Shown piece after piece: positions 19,196 to 33,066 of a stretch of DNA of 64,000 bases. Position 1 is the stretch's first letter; each line of letters opens with the position of its first letter. The notes under the pieces are model-generated. The model had not been told where the DNA came from and did no database searches. It was given only the letters and a program-made list of their open reading frames with translations. Source of the DNA: Novosphingobium sp. (lineage in GTDB: Bacteria > Pseudomonadota > Alphaproteobacteria > Sphingomonadales > Sphingomonadaceae); NCBI GenBank assembly GCA_030697365.1, contig JAUYQH010000061.1:51687-115686 (forward strand), written 5' to 3'. Position numbers and translations under genes: made by a program.

Positions 19196-20345
19196 TTATG
19201 CGGCGAGTTTGGTCGCAGTGTCCCAGTCGACTTGGTCCGTCAGCGAGTGCCAGGTGAAGCCTACGGTCGGGATGCCGCTGTTGCGGACCCGGAGCACATT
19301 CGCCATTGCTTCCACAGCCATTGAACCGCCTCGTCGCCGCCCGGACTTTTCCGAAGGTTCGTCTCGGTGTGCATGATCGGCATTTTTTGCGGTCGTGGTA
19401 CTGCCACGTCAGCTCGTCGTACCCGAACACGTCGCCAGCGGGCCAGGTCCGCCCATCGGCCGCCACTGTGTGCTCGTTGGGACGTGATAGTCGTTCCCAT
19501 GATCGCGTAGCGGCGCAGGTTGCGCGTCAGGGAGAAACCGTGCTCCTCACGCGTCACGCCGTTGTCGAGCTGGTACTGGTGCATGCTCGAATCGACCCGC
19601 TTTGCCGTAGTTGAGGTCGAGGCTCAGGAAGCGGCGGGCGTTCATGGTCTCGGCCGGCTTGATCGCGTGCGGATTATCGGCGTGAATATATTCGGAGCGC
19701 TCCGACTGGATGAAAATCGCGTCGGGTCGAACGTCGATGGTTTCCCACTTGGCGAACACGTTCGCGCGGACGATGTGCTTCAAGGCGGTGACAAAGCCGA
19801 GGTCGCTTTTCATCTGCTCGTCTCACCAGCCGTAGAGGGCCGGAGAAGGTGACGCAGACGAACATCTGGTTGACGGGCGTGTAGAGTGGACCCACGGAAA
19901 ACGGTCGGCGAAAGCGCGCGCGTAGGCCGGAAAGAGGCGCGGGAAGTCCGGTTCTGGAAGTTCCCGATCCAGTCGGGCACCCCGAAATGGCAGAGGTCGA
20001 CGATCGGCACGATGTTGCGGCGCTTGAGGCCGGCGAAGGTGGCGTCGGCGAACCCCCAGTCGTAGCGCCCCTCCCCAGCCAGGCCGTGTGGAGCGGTGGA
20101 CCATAACGCAGGAAATGGATGCTCAACTCGTCGATGCGGTCGAAATCGTCGCTCCAGCGGTCGTGAAGCCCGCACTTCGCCATCTCGTCGGCGCGATGGC
20201 TGCCGTTCCTGATGGCGACGCCGGTCGGGAGCAGGACTGCGGCTGCCGTGAAGCTCCTCTCGGCGGAGAAGCACATGCGCGCCTCCACGATACGGACGCT
20301 GTGCAACGGCACGTTCGGGGGTCCAGGACCTGAACGAAGATCATT
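19196..20345 (-). pseudogene. Glycoside hydrolase family 1 (beta-glucosidase-like) remnant
   Basis: GH1-like segments spread over several minus frames: RWSDDFDRIDELSIHFLRYG, FAGLKRRNIVPIVDLCHFGVPDWIGNFQN, ARAFADRFPWVH, TPVNQMFVCVTFS, KMPIMHTETNLRKSPGGDEAVQWLWKQW, GIPTVGFTWHSLTDQVDWDTATKLAA*. Confidence 0.8.
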
Positions 20346-20703
20346 CTTCAAGGCCTTTGTAGTGCGCCGCCCGCTCGACGATCGCGAGCATGTTGCGCGC
20401 AGCCTCGACCGTTAGCCGGTGCGGCGTCGCTCCCGGCCGTGGCGAGATATATGCGGCCATCTCGCGGGCCAAGTCTGACTGGCTGCCGGGTGCTCCGGCA
20501 AGCAGGGCAACCACGAGATTCTCGAGCGCGATCAGCCGCACGCGCAGGTTGCCGGCCTCGGCATCGCCGATGTCGCCCACAACGGTCGGTGGCCGGTGCT
20601 GATCCAGGCCGGTGAAGGACCCGCCTTCATTTTCCCATCTACCAACAGCACGGTCGTGCACTCTAGCCCGTGCGTCGCCGGACTCGAACTCGTAAACTGC
20701 CAT
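20341..20703 (-). CDS. Hypothetical protein (120 aa)
   Basis: Intact ORF, no recognised family; overlaps the 5' end of the GH1 remnant. Confidence 0.35.
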   Translation of the reverse strand: MAVYEFESGDARARVHDRAVGRWENEGGSFTGLDQHRPPTVVGDIGDAEAGNLRVRLIALENLVVALLAGAPGSQSDLAREMAAYISPRPGATPHRLTVEAARNMLAIVERAAHYKGLEE

Positions 20704-20774
20704 AGTTAACCATTCCCTTGCTCAAGCTCCCCGGGACCGCCGACGTGCCTGGATTATGTGCGACAACAGCTGAC

Positions 20775-21833
20775 TCAATTTTTTGCTGCCCTGAAGGTGA
20801 TCCCGCCGGGACCCGGACCTACGGACACATTGCCGACGACCTTTCGGCTTACAGGGTCGATCACGGAAACGGTATTGGCGAACGTGTTCGAAATCAAAAC
20901 CCGGTCGCCGCTGCTGCTGACCACTACGCCGTGAGCGCCGGCCCCGGTAACGATGCTGGTGATCACTTTCCGGCTCGTCGTGTCGATGACCGAGACAGTG
21001 TTCCCCGGCACTGCCTCTGTTCCCTGGTTGGCGACATAGACCTCACGGCCGCTCGGCAGAGCGAAAACCTGGATAGGGCCGGGTCCCACGGGGATTTTGG
21101 TGATCATACGCCGCCTTGCGGTGTCAAGTACGGCTACGCTGTTCTCATCGCGCAGAGAGACATAGATGTACCGGCCGTTGGGGGTGAAGGTGACTTGGAC
21201 CGGCGCCTTGCCGACGGGGATCCGCTCGACCTCGACCAAGTCTCGGACGTTGATGACAGAAACGGTTCCATCCCCAGTGTTGGCGACGTAGATCGTCCCG
21301 CCATCGGGACTCATGCGCAGCCCATGGGGCAACTTGCCGACGGTAATGCTCTTGACTGTTTGTCGCCGTGCAAGATCAATCACCGAGATAGCATTGTCTC
21401 CTGCATTGGTAACGAATGCGCGAGCGCCCTGTCGATCGACTATGACATGAGCGGGTTTCCTGCCCACCGCGATGTCAAATACTGAACCGCGCGAAACGGC
21501 AGCCGCATCGAAGCCAAGGAGCCGGCCGGGGCCGTCCATGGCATTGGCCATGTCGCCGCCTTTTCCGGCACGTGAACCGACGGCGAAAAGTGATAGCCCA
21601 TCCGCTGAGGTCTGCAGGTTGTGGGGCGACACAGAGATCGGCGTCGTTTCCACCGTTCTGGTCCGCAAGTTTACGACGCTAATCGAGTTTCCGCGTTCAT
21701 CGGCCGTGAAGACCACGCCGCTCGTTCCGCTCGATCGGGGCTCCGAAGGCGTATCCTCTGAACTACAGCCTTGAGCCAGGGACACGCTTCCCGCCACTAC
21801 GAGCAGCGCAGCAAAAGTCCTCTTGAACTTCAT
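20775..21833 (-). CDS. YVTN/YncE-type beta-propeller lipoprotein
   Basis: 352 aa; lipobox-like SLAQGC; repeated NTGDGTVSVINVRDL, YVANQGTEAVPGNTVSVIDTTSRKV blades. Confidence 0.88.
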   Translation of the reverse strand: MKFKRTFAALLVVAGSVSLAQGCSSEDTPSEPRSSGTSGVVFTADERGNSISVVNLRTRTVETTPISVSPHNLQTSADGLSLFAVGSRAGKGGDMANAMDGPGRLLGFDAAAVSRGSVFDIAVGRKPAHVIVDRQGARAFVTNAGDNAISVIDLARRQTVKSITVGKLPHGLRMSPDGGTIYVANTGDGTVSVINVRDLVEVERIPVGKAPVQVTFTPNGRYIYVSLRDENSVAVLDTARRRMITKIPVGPGPIQVFALPSGREVYVANQGTEAVPGNTVSVIDTTSRKVITSIVTGAGAHGVVVSSSGDRVLISNTFANTVSVIDPVSRKVVGNVSVGPGPGGITFRAAKN

Positions 21834-21935
21834 GGTGCTCTCCTTTTTCTGGGCTTCCGATAGACCCGGCTGCGTCCTCGGAAGGAAAGTGCGCGCTCTC
21901 GTTGACCGTCGTCGGCGCCGGGCAAGGGCGGCGCC

Positions 21936-24632
21936 TCAGATGACGTATTTGTCCCAGCTCGCATAATGTTCGGCGCTGCGCTCGCCGCGCGGCAAGCTGA
22001 TGCCGACGAGAACAACTCCTGCGACAACTGAGACGAACGCGCCGAGGTTGCCGACGCCAGTCAGCAGGAAGGGCGCCGCGACAAGCCAGGCACCAAGCGC
22101 GATATTGACAAAACGCAAGGCGCGGGCAACTTCTGCCGTGGCGATGATCGCAACGGTGATAACGAGAGCGCCGACGACATGGTCACTGTTCGCCATTTCG
22201 CTTTCGTTCCCCAGAAGCACCCGCGTCAACATCAAGAAGATGCCGAGCAAGATGCTTGCCCCAAGAGTCCACGGCAGCGTCAGTCCACGCTTCGCGTCCG
22301 CCCAAAAAGAAGCAGGCGTCTTCATTGCGTCGGATGCGTCCTCAGCCCCCGCTTCGATCGCGTCGCCCTGGAAAAAGGTGCGAATCAGCGGCTTGCCGCG
22401 GCGCTTCGCCCAGGTGAGGAACTGGCCCATGGCGATGACTTCGTCCAATGCGAATGGGATCATGATCACCATGGCGAGCGCAGCGATCAGCGCGAGCGTG
22501 CTCCACGTGCCGATGACGAGCGGCTGGCTGATGATGAAATAGATGCTGACGACCCCCAGTGGAATGACGAGGATGCCAAAAAAGGTTACCATCCAGGGCA
22601 TCGTCCGCCAACGGTCGCGAGTCCCCATAACGGCCATCAAAATCTCAAGCACATAACTGATCGTGCCGAGACCGCCGTCGGGGATCGGCCAAGCCTTAGA
22701 CATGCCCGACGTGATGATCTCCTCCGTGCCGTTGCGCGGGTCGGTCAGCGACCCGACAAAAAAGGGCTCCCACGCGGTATCGATGTGCCCCAGCTGGTAG
22801 GCTGTCAGGATGCGCGACGTGAGAAGACCGATGAGTCCCATGGCGACAATCGGTAGCCGCTGGGCGTCAGTGGACGGTGAATAGGTCCACCCGGGCGGGA
22901 TGTTCTTGAGGTCCATCATGCCGGCCATGCTCATGCCCGGCATCATCGGCACGAGGACGGACAGGGCGATGACTGCCGAGCCAATGAGCAGATTGTTGTT
23001 GTACTGTGCGGCGCTCGGGCTCCAAAAGATCAGGGGGGCGAACAGCAGCCAAATGCCGACAAAGGCGACCGCCCATTGTGCCCACGTCTTGGTGCGCGGG
23101 ACAAGTGACAGCGCGCCGAACAGCGCGATGGCCAACCCGCTGACAAAATCGCTAATGCTTAGCGCGCTCGCCCGCCACTCGATCGACGGCAGCCCGCGAT
23201 CGACGGTGACGAAACGCGCCGCCTCGCCGACGCTCTGCGTCGTCACAGAATCGTAGATAAGCGGGCTGGAGGCGAGCCACAGACCGAGGCCGATGTTCGC
23301 ATAAAGCGCCCATCGCGCTCGTCGCTCGTCGCGGTCCATCATCGCCATGTGATCACCATGGCCGGAAATTGTCGCGCCCGAGGCGTCGCGCCCATGCCCC
23401 CTCGCAGCGTGGTCGATCTCGCCCTGGTCCATCGTGCCGTGGCCCATCGCCGTGTGACCCATGCCGGTCATAGCGCCAGCGGGCGCGACGGGGTGGTTGT
23501 CGCCTGGTTCTCCAGCGCACCCCTCCCCCTTGTCGTTCCAGGCGACCAGATTCTCGTTGAGCTTGTTGTCGCGGTACCAGGCCCGCGGATGCCGCTTGAG
23601 CGCAGCGACAATTGCCGGCAGCGTCTCGCGAAGATTGTGCGTCGGCTCCCACCCGAGGAGCGACCGCGCGCGCGAAATATCGAGGATGTAGTGGTCGTTG
23701 CTGCTGTCGATCATCCACGGCTTGATGAAATCGTCGTCGCCAAGCGCTTCGTTCTGGATGATGACCCCGGCCTTGGCGAGCGGCTGCGGGATGCGAATTG
23801 TCTTCCACCCCTCGCCGTGGAGCGTCTCGCCAACGATGTCCTGGATCTCAGCGTATCCCGGAGCATCAGGCTCGCCGATGAGCAGCGGCAGTTCGTGGGG
23901 CAGATCGCGCCGCCGATCAACGAGGCGGACCACCGCGTCGGCAAGGTCGTCGCGGTGCACGGAAGATTGAGCGGCACACAGCATACCCGGGTAGAAGTGC
24001 GCGGTCAGCCGTTGCTCATAGATGCGCGCGATTTGTTGGGCGAGGAAGGCAGAGCGCCCGTCGTCGTCATAGACCCCTGCGGGACGCATGTAGACGACGG
24101 GGATCTTCCCGTGGCGCTCGTGCAGCAACGCTTCGGTATCAACCTTCGACTGCGGGTAGGCCCAGGCCGCGCCGATCGGCGAGTCCTCGTTGATCCGCTC
24201 ACCGGGGGTGGCGGTTGGCTTGTGGACGAGCATCGTGCTGGCGAAAACGAACTGCTCGACTTCGAAGGACTGCAGGTGGTCGATCAAGCGACGCGTGCCC
24301 TGCACCGTGATCTTGTCATAGAGCGGGTTTGGCTCGCCTGTAATGTCATAATAGGCCGCGAGATGGATAACGGACGCGATGCTGTTCCCGTACCCGGCAC
24401 GAACCTCTTCCAGAGCGGCGCTTACCGACTCGTCGGAGCCGAGATCGAAATCAAACGCGACAGCGGGCGGCGGCGGATCGGGCGGACCCGCGCGGTCCAG
24501 GCCGACGACGGTGTAGCGCTCGCCGAGTTTGGCGATAAGCGCGGCGGCGATAAATCCGCTGGCACCCGTGATAAGGACAACTTCGCGGGCGGTTTCGCCG
24601 CTCGCCGCTCCGCTACACTCCACATCGGTCAT
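21936..24632 (-). CDS. Fusion: NAD-dependent epimerase/SDR domain + His/Met-rich linker + SPW-repeat membrane domain
   Basis: N-terminus VLITGASGFIAAALIAKLG (Rossmann); linker MTGMGHTAMGHGTMDQGEIDHAARGHGRD...HGDHMAMMDRDERR; C-terminal half many TMs with GLWLASSPLIYD, GIWLLFAPLIFWSPSAAQYNN, GAWLVAAPFLLTG. Confidence 0.85.
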   Translation of the reverse strand: MTDVECSGAASGETAREVVLITGASGFIAAALIAKLGERYTVVGLDRAGPPDPPPPAVAFDFDLGSDESVSAALEEVRAGYGNSIASVIHLAAYYDITGEPNPLYDKITVQGTRRLIDHLQSFEVEQFVFASTMLVHKPTATPGERINEDSPIGAAWAYPQSKVDTEALLHERHGKIPVVYMRPAGVYDDDGRSAFLAQQIARIYEQRLTAHFYPGMLCAAQSSVHRDDLADAVVRLVDRRRDLPHELPLLIGEPDAPGYAEIQDIVGETLHGEGWKTIRIPQPLAKAGVIIQNEALGDDDFIKPWMIDSSNDHYILDISRARSLLGWEPTHNLRETLPAIVAALKRHPRAWYRDNKLNENLVAWNDKGEGCAGEPGDNHPVAPAGAMTGMGHTAMGHGTMDQGEIDHAARGHGRDASGATISGHGDHMAMMDRDERRARWALYANIGLGLWLASSPLIYDSVTTQSVGEAARFVTVDRGLPSIEWRASALSISDFVSGLAIALFGALSLVPRTKTWAQWAVAFVGIWLLFAPLIFWSPSAAQYNNNLLIGSAVIALSVLVPMMPGMSMAGMMDLKNIPPGWTYSPSTDAQRLPIVAMGLIGLLTSRILTAYQLGHIDTAWEPFFVGSLTDPRNGTEEIITSGMSKAWPIPDGGLGTISYVLEILMAVMGTRDRWRTMPWMVTFFGILVIPLGVVSIYFIISQPLVIGTWSTLALIAALAMVIMIPFALDEVIAMGQFLTWAKRRGKPLIRTFFQGDAIEAGAEDASDAMKTPASFWADAKRGLTLPWTLGASILLGIFLMLTRVLLGNESEMANSDHVVGALVITVAIIATAEVARALRFVNIALGAWLVAAPFLLTGVGNLGAFVSVVAGVVLVGISLPRGERSAEHYASWDKYVI

Positions 24633-24645
24633 GACGCCACCAGCC

Positions 24646-24804
24646 TTACATTATTGTGTTGGGACACGGACAGGCCCGCCGCTCAGATGAGCGAAGCGGG
24701 CGCGCGCGGGTCACGACAGCGTCTTCATCGACTCGCCGGATCGCGTTCGTCACGGCCCGTACGCAACCGCCGCATGTCATGCCCGCAACATTGAACGTCA
24801 TCAT
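24646..24804 (-). pseudogene. Heavy-metal-associated (HMA) domain protein, damaged
   Basis: MMTFNVAGMTCGGCVRAVTNAIRRVDEDAVV then an atypical tail; start codon directly abuts the transposon end at 24805. Confidence 0.6.
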
Positions 24805-28560
<3,756 letters not shown>

Positions 28561-28660
28561 GCGGCACGCAGGCCGTCAAGCACGATCCTGATCTTGTCTT
28601 CGGCAGAATAATGCTTGCGCGTCGCACGACGAATGTCCTGCACCGGGCGATTTTTGGGCA

Positions 28661-28715
28661 GAGGGTTTTGGTCTCATCTTCGTTCCTTCGTCACTGCGAT
28701 GAGACCAAAACCCTC
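28661..28715. repeat. Perfect 18-bp inverted repeat, 19-nt loop
   Basis: GAGGGTTTTGGTCTCATC (28661-28678) and GATGAGACCAAAACCCTC (28698-28715). Confidence 0.9.
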
Positions 28716-28894
28716 CGTTGCTCAATGCCGCATATCTGTCTCATAGGTGCTGACGGGGAACAGTCTCGGTCAGCAAAAACAGATCGCTCATAGCAGCACC
28801 TCCTTGATGCCGCCATCGAATCAGAAAACGGATACCTTGGGAATCCCCTTTAATAGGTCCTGACCCTAAGGTATGTACGATTGGCATTCCGCTG

Positions 28895-29557
28895 CTATTT
28901 AACGTTTTCCCTTAGATTGACTTCCATCATTTGCGGTCTGGTTTCGCGGAAAGACGGGCGACTATCGAGCGCCATAACGTAGCGGCTCAAATTGGCATGT
29001 CCCGCTCGCCAGTGAAAGGCGGGATGGTCCGGGCTGAAGCCCGCTTCGACCATATATTCCCAGATCAAAAGCGTGGTCCCTACTGCAATGTCGCCGAGGC
29101 TAATCGGATGATGGTCTCCCACGTGCCGGTCGCCGATTAGGCGTTCGAGTTCATCGAGTCCGCCGCGGATCTTGCGGGTCTGCCGAGCGATCCAGGACTC
29201 GCTAGGATTTTCCCGCTGTAGCTCGAAAACAAGGGTTTGCGCGATCTCCATCAAGCGCTCGCCGAGCATTTGGAGACGCTTCTCGAACAACAGTCCATCA
29301 ACGTCCCCGGGCAAAAGCGCGGGCTCAGGATGACGCTTCTCGAGCCAATCGAGAATATAGGTGGAATCGTAGATCCTCTCGTCGGCCGCGCTCACTAGGA
29401 TCGGTAGTTGCTCGAGCGGACTATATTCCGGCGTGCACGTTCCCCCGGACCACGGAACGTCATACTGAACGTCGTAGGAAATGCCCTTTTCGATGAGCGC
29501 GATGGCAACCTTACGGCCATAGGGACTCGGCCGGGCGTTGATGAGAGTATAATTCAC
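28895..29557 (-). CDS. Glutathione S-transferase family protein
   Basis: GTG start at 29557 after ggagatcccc; NYTLINARPSPYGRKVAIALIEKGISYDVQYDVPW...YSPLEQLPILV...YDSTYILDWLEKRHP. Confidence 0.85.
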   Translation of the reverse strand: MNYTLINARPSPYGRKVAIALIEKGISYDVQYDVPWSGGTCTPEYSPLEQLPILVSAADERIYDSTYILDWLEKRHPEPALLPGDVDGLLFEKRLQMLGERLMEIAQTLVFELQRENPSESWIARQTRKIRGGLDELERLIGDRHVGDHHPISLGDIAVGTTLLIWEYMVEAGFSPDHPAFHWRAGHANLSRYVMALDSRPSFRETRPQMMEVNLRENVK

Positions 29558-29606
29558 GGGGATCTCCTGTTTCGCAAATGGTAGGCTTGCTCGCGCCGCT
29601 CGTCTG

Positions 29607-30560
29607 CTAACTCCGTCGGACGACGCAACGGAAACCCACATGGCTCGTCGAGGTGTCCACCGGTTGGGCTAGCCGCGCAGCTGGACGATAGCGCTGACAA
29701 TAATTGGGGGCGCACAAATGCGATCCCCCCTTCAGGATCTTTCGGCCGATTTTGAAGTCCAGCATGGCGGCGTCATAGCTTCCCGCTTCAGAACCGCCGC
29801 GGGGGTTCACCGGGACACAGCAATTACGGCTGGGCGGCTTACGGTCGCCGTACCAGTCAGCAGTCCACTCCCAGACGTTCCCGATCATGTCGTGCAGCGC
29901 GAATCCGTTCGCGGGAAAGCTCCCCACCGCAGACGTGCTCTGCTGATCTAGAGGAGCGGTGTTTCGCCACGGGAACTCCCCTTGCCAATAATTGGCCAAC
30001 CGGCGCCCATCGGGTTCGAATGCGGAACCCCAGGCATAATCGGCCCCCTCTAGCCCGCCGCGCGCAGCGACCTCCCATTCGCTTTCACTCGGGAGTGCCT
30101 TGCCTGCCCAGCGTGCAAAGGCCTCCGCATCCTCCAAGCTGATATGGACGACGGGGTGTCGTTCAAGCCCTTCGATTGAGTCGGTCGGCCCTCTCGGATG
30201 GAGCCAGTCGGCCCCTGGAACCATGTGCCACCACGAGAAATCGGTGAGGGCGACCGGACCCCTAGGGGGCACAAATACCAGTGACGCAGCTTGCAGCATA
30301 TCCGGCAGGATTCCCGGATAGTCTGCAGCATTGGGCGGCTTTTCAGCCGTGGTGACGTAATTAGCCGACGTGATGAACTTGGCGAATTGCGCATTCGTAA
30401 CCGGCGTTTCGTCGATCCAGAAATCATCGAGCCTCACGCGGTGCGCGGGCCCCTCTTCGGGATAATGGCGATCCGACCCAAGCAAGAATTCGCCCCCCGG
30501 GATTAGGCGCATTCCATCGCATGAGTCTGGCCACCCCGCCCCGTCGAGTTCATCACCCAT
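29607..30560 (-). CDS. Formylglycine-generating enzyme (SUMF1 family)
   Basis: MRLIPGGEFLLGSDRHYPEEGPAHRV...FWIDETPVTNAQF...IGNVWEWTADWYG...KGGSHLCAPNYCQRYRPAAR with both active-site-type Cys. Confidence 0.92.
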   Translation of the reverse strand: MGDELDGAGWPDSCDGMRLIPGGEFLLGSDRHYPEEGPAHRVRLDDFWIDETPVTNAQFAKFITSANYVTTAEKPPNAADYPGILPDMLQAASLVFVPPRGPVALTDFSWWHMVPGADWLHPRGPTDSIEGLERHPVVHISLEDAEAFARWAGKALPSESEWEVAARGGLEGADYAWGSAFEPDGRRLANYWQGEFPWRNTAPLDQQSTSAVGSFPANGFALHDMIGNVWEWTADWYGDRKPPSRNCCVPVNPRGGSEAGSYDAAMLDFKIGRKILKGGSHLCAPNYCQRYRPAARLAQPVDTSTSHVGFRCVVRRS

Positions 30561-30574
30561 AATCAGCGCCTTGT

Positions 30575-32995
30575 TCACTTCAGCGTGACCGTCACCTGCT
30601 TTAAAGTTCCCGAAAACTTGCTCTGCTCCACTGTATAATCTTCGCTTACTGGAGTAATGGTGTCTTCGCCGACATCTAGGCCTTCCGAATGCGACACCCA
30701 TGCCGACAGTGTATGATCTATTCGACCGGTCGCCACGATCTGACCGTCGATGCTAAGCGTAAGCGTTCCTCCGGCGCCAACTGCCTCGCCGTCGACCGCA
30801 AATTCCGCGACTACCTTGTGAGCGCCAGGAGACAAAGGTTGCGGTGACCTGATCACATATTGCCGCTGGCCGATGGCATTATAGTGGAATACCGGCCGCC
30901 CGTCCTTGATGTAAAGCGCATGCCCTCCGAACCGTCCCCCTTGAGCGATGAGGACGCCGTCCGAACCCGGGTCAGTCACCACGTCCGCCTCGATCGAAAA
31001 GGATCGTCCGATGAATCTAGGTGCCGCCCCTTCCGGAAGCCTGGTCAGTCCGGGCCGGAACTTAAAAACGGTACGGCTACCCGTCAGGGTCGGACGTCCT
31101 GTCGCGCCTTCGTTGATGTCGTGGATGGGAAGGATATTGTTCCTCGCGGCCTCCGCCCAGAAGAGCTGCTGCATTTGCTTTAGCTTAGCGGGATTGCTCT
31201 TAGAAAGATCACGAGACTGGGAGAAGTCGTTCCTGATGTTATAAAGCTCCCAAACTCGGTCATCGAGGTTAATCTTACGTCCGCGTGTCAATTCCCAGGG
31301 AGTCTTGGCCGGCCGCGTTCCGGCCCACCAACCGTCGTCGTAGATCGCTAGGTTCTGAAGCATCGAAAACACCTGAGTGCGTCGGTGGGACGGCTCGCCG
31401 GCATTGTCGAAGCTATATCCGAAGCTGATCCCGTCCAACGGCTTCTGGGGAATGCCATTCAAGATTGACGGTTCCCGCACGCCGGCCGCCTCGAGTATCG
31501 TCGGCACGACATCTGTCACATAGTGAAACTGGCTTCGTATCTCGCCGCGACCTTTGATCCGTGCCGGCCATGAGACTACCATGCCGTTCCGAACTCCACC
31601 GAAATGGGAGGTCTGCTTGTAATATTGGAAGGGGGTGCTCCCTGCCCAAGCGAAGGGGGCGGCATAATGGTTGTATAGAGTGGGTCCGCCGATTTCGCTT
31701 CCCCGGCTCTTCATATATTCGAAGCTGTCATCGAACCTGTTGATGAAAGACTGCTCGTACAACAGCCCCTCCGGGCCACCCTCAGCGCTGCTGCCATTGT
31801 CGCCGTTTATGTAGATGAAGAGTGTGTTGTCGAACGTGCCGTCGGCGCGAAGGCGATCCAAAACTCGCCCCAGCTGGGAATCGAGGAACGCGATCTGTGC
31901 AGCGAACGCCTCGAAATGAAGCGCGTAAACCCGCCTGCGTTCGGGAGTGAGTGACGCCCAAGCGGGGAGGAACGCGGGTCGAGGGGTCAATACTACGTCC
32001 CTAGGAATTATTCCAAGCGTCTTCTGCCGCGCGAATGTCTCCTCGCGCATCTTGTCCCATCCCCCGTCGAATTTCCCGCGGAACTTCGTGAGCCATTCGG
32101 CGGGTGCGTGGTGCGGCGCATGCGCGGTCCCTGGCGTGAAGTACACGAAGAAGGGTCTGTCCGGAGCTATCTGCTTTTGCTCCCCTATCCAGTTGATCGC
32201 ACGGTCCGCGAGATCCCTGTCCAAGATATAGTTCGGATCGGACGGGCGCGTGATGTTCGTGGTATTCTCCACAAGTGCCGGCGCCCACTGGCTGGCATCA
32301 GCGCCAAGGAAGCCGTAGTAGTGCTGGAAGCCCATTCCGGTGGGCCAGTGATCAAATGGGCCGACCTGACTTTCTTCCCATTCGGGTATCAGATGCCATT
32401 TACCGAAAGCGGCAGTGGAATAACCGTTCTGCTTAAGAATTTCCGCGACGCTACCGGCCGATTTGGGGATCACGGTCGTGTAGCCATCATAGCCAGTCGC
32501 GAGATTGTTCGCATTGGCGACGTTGACGTTTGTCTGAAAGCGGCCTGTCAGCAGGGCCGCGCGCGTCGCCGAACACAGTGCGGCAGTGTTGAATTGGTTG
32601 TAGCGCAGTCCGCCCGCAGCCAACGCATCAAGATTCGGTGTAGGCACGGGGCCACCAAACGTGCTGGTGACCCCGAATCCGATGTCGTCCATCATGAGTA
32701 CAAAGACGTTGGGAGCGCCTTCCGGGGCGGATTTGATAGTTGCGCCGGGCCAGGTGGGGGGCGCTGATTCCGCGGCAGTTCGTCCCACGAAATCGACAGG
32801 TTCTCGTGGGATTTCGGGCAGCATCTGCTGGGCCCATCCGGAGACCGGCGCACTTGCAAGTCCTGCGACGAAGAGAAGGCTCGCCAGACGCGAGGCTTGG
32901 GCATGCAAACCGGCCGACAGTTTCACAAGCCCGCGCGCCTCACTTCTACTTTGAAGCCTCGCAGGTCTGATCCATCGGATTTGGGGCTCGCTCAT
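30575..32995 (-). CDS. Arylsulfatase (type I, formylglycine-dependent)
   Basis: 806 aa; NVFVLMMDDIGFG metal site; NTAALCSATRAALLTGR matches C-X-[PA]-X-R; signal-like N-terminus. Confidence 0.92.
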   Translation of the reverse strand: MSEPQIRWIRPARLQSRSEARGLVKLSAGLHAQASRLASLLFVAGLASAPVSGWAQQMLPEIPREPVDFVGRTAAESAPPTWPGATIKSAPEGAPNVFVLMMDDIGFGVTSTFGGPVPTPNLDALAAGGLRYNQFNTAALCSATRAALLTGRFQTNVNVANANNLATGYDGYTTVIPKSAGSVAEILKQNGYSTAAFGKWHLIPEWEESQVGPFDHWPTGMGFQHYYGFLGADASQWAPALVENTTNITRPSDPNYILDRDLADRAINWIGEQKQIAPDRPFFVYFTPGTAHAPHHAPAEWLTKFRGKFDGGWDKMREETFARQKTLGIIPRDVVLTPRPAFLPAWASLTPERRRVYALHFEAFAAQIAFLDSQLGRVLDRLRADGTFDNTLFIYINGDNGSSAEGGPEGLLYEQSFINRFDDSFEYMKSRGSEIGGPTLYNHYAAPFAWAGSTPFQYYKQTSHFGGVRNGMVVSWPARIKGRGEIRSQFHYVTDVVPTILEAAGVREPSILNGIPQKPLDGISFGYSFDNAGEPSHRRTQVFSMLQNLAIYDDGWWAGTRPAKTPWELTRGRKINLDDRVWELYNIRNDFSQSRDLSKSNPAKLKQMQQLFWAEAARNNILPIHDINEGATGRPTLTGSRTVFKFRPGLTRLPEGAAPRFIGRSFSIEADVVTDPGSDGVLIAQGGRFGGHALYIKDGRPVFHYNAIGQRQYVIRSPQPLSPGAHKVVAEFAVDGEAVGAGGTLTLSIDGQIVATGRIDHTLSAWVSHSEGLDVGEDTITPVSEDYTVEQSKFSGTLKQVTVTLK

Positions 32996-33066
32996 CAGAA
33001 TTTGTCTCCACCTAAAACGCAGATTGCACTGCCTGCGGGACGGCTACCTACCCCAGCCGCGCTCAA

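Noticed and set aside
21841-21940. GGCGCC-rich repeats downstream of the epimerase fusion
   Set aside because: Short GC-rich matches expected by composition; no strong stem plus U-tract.
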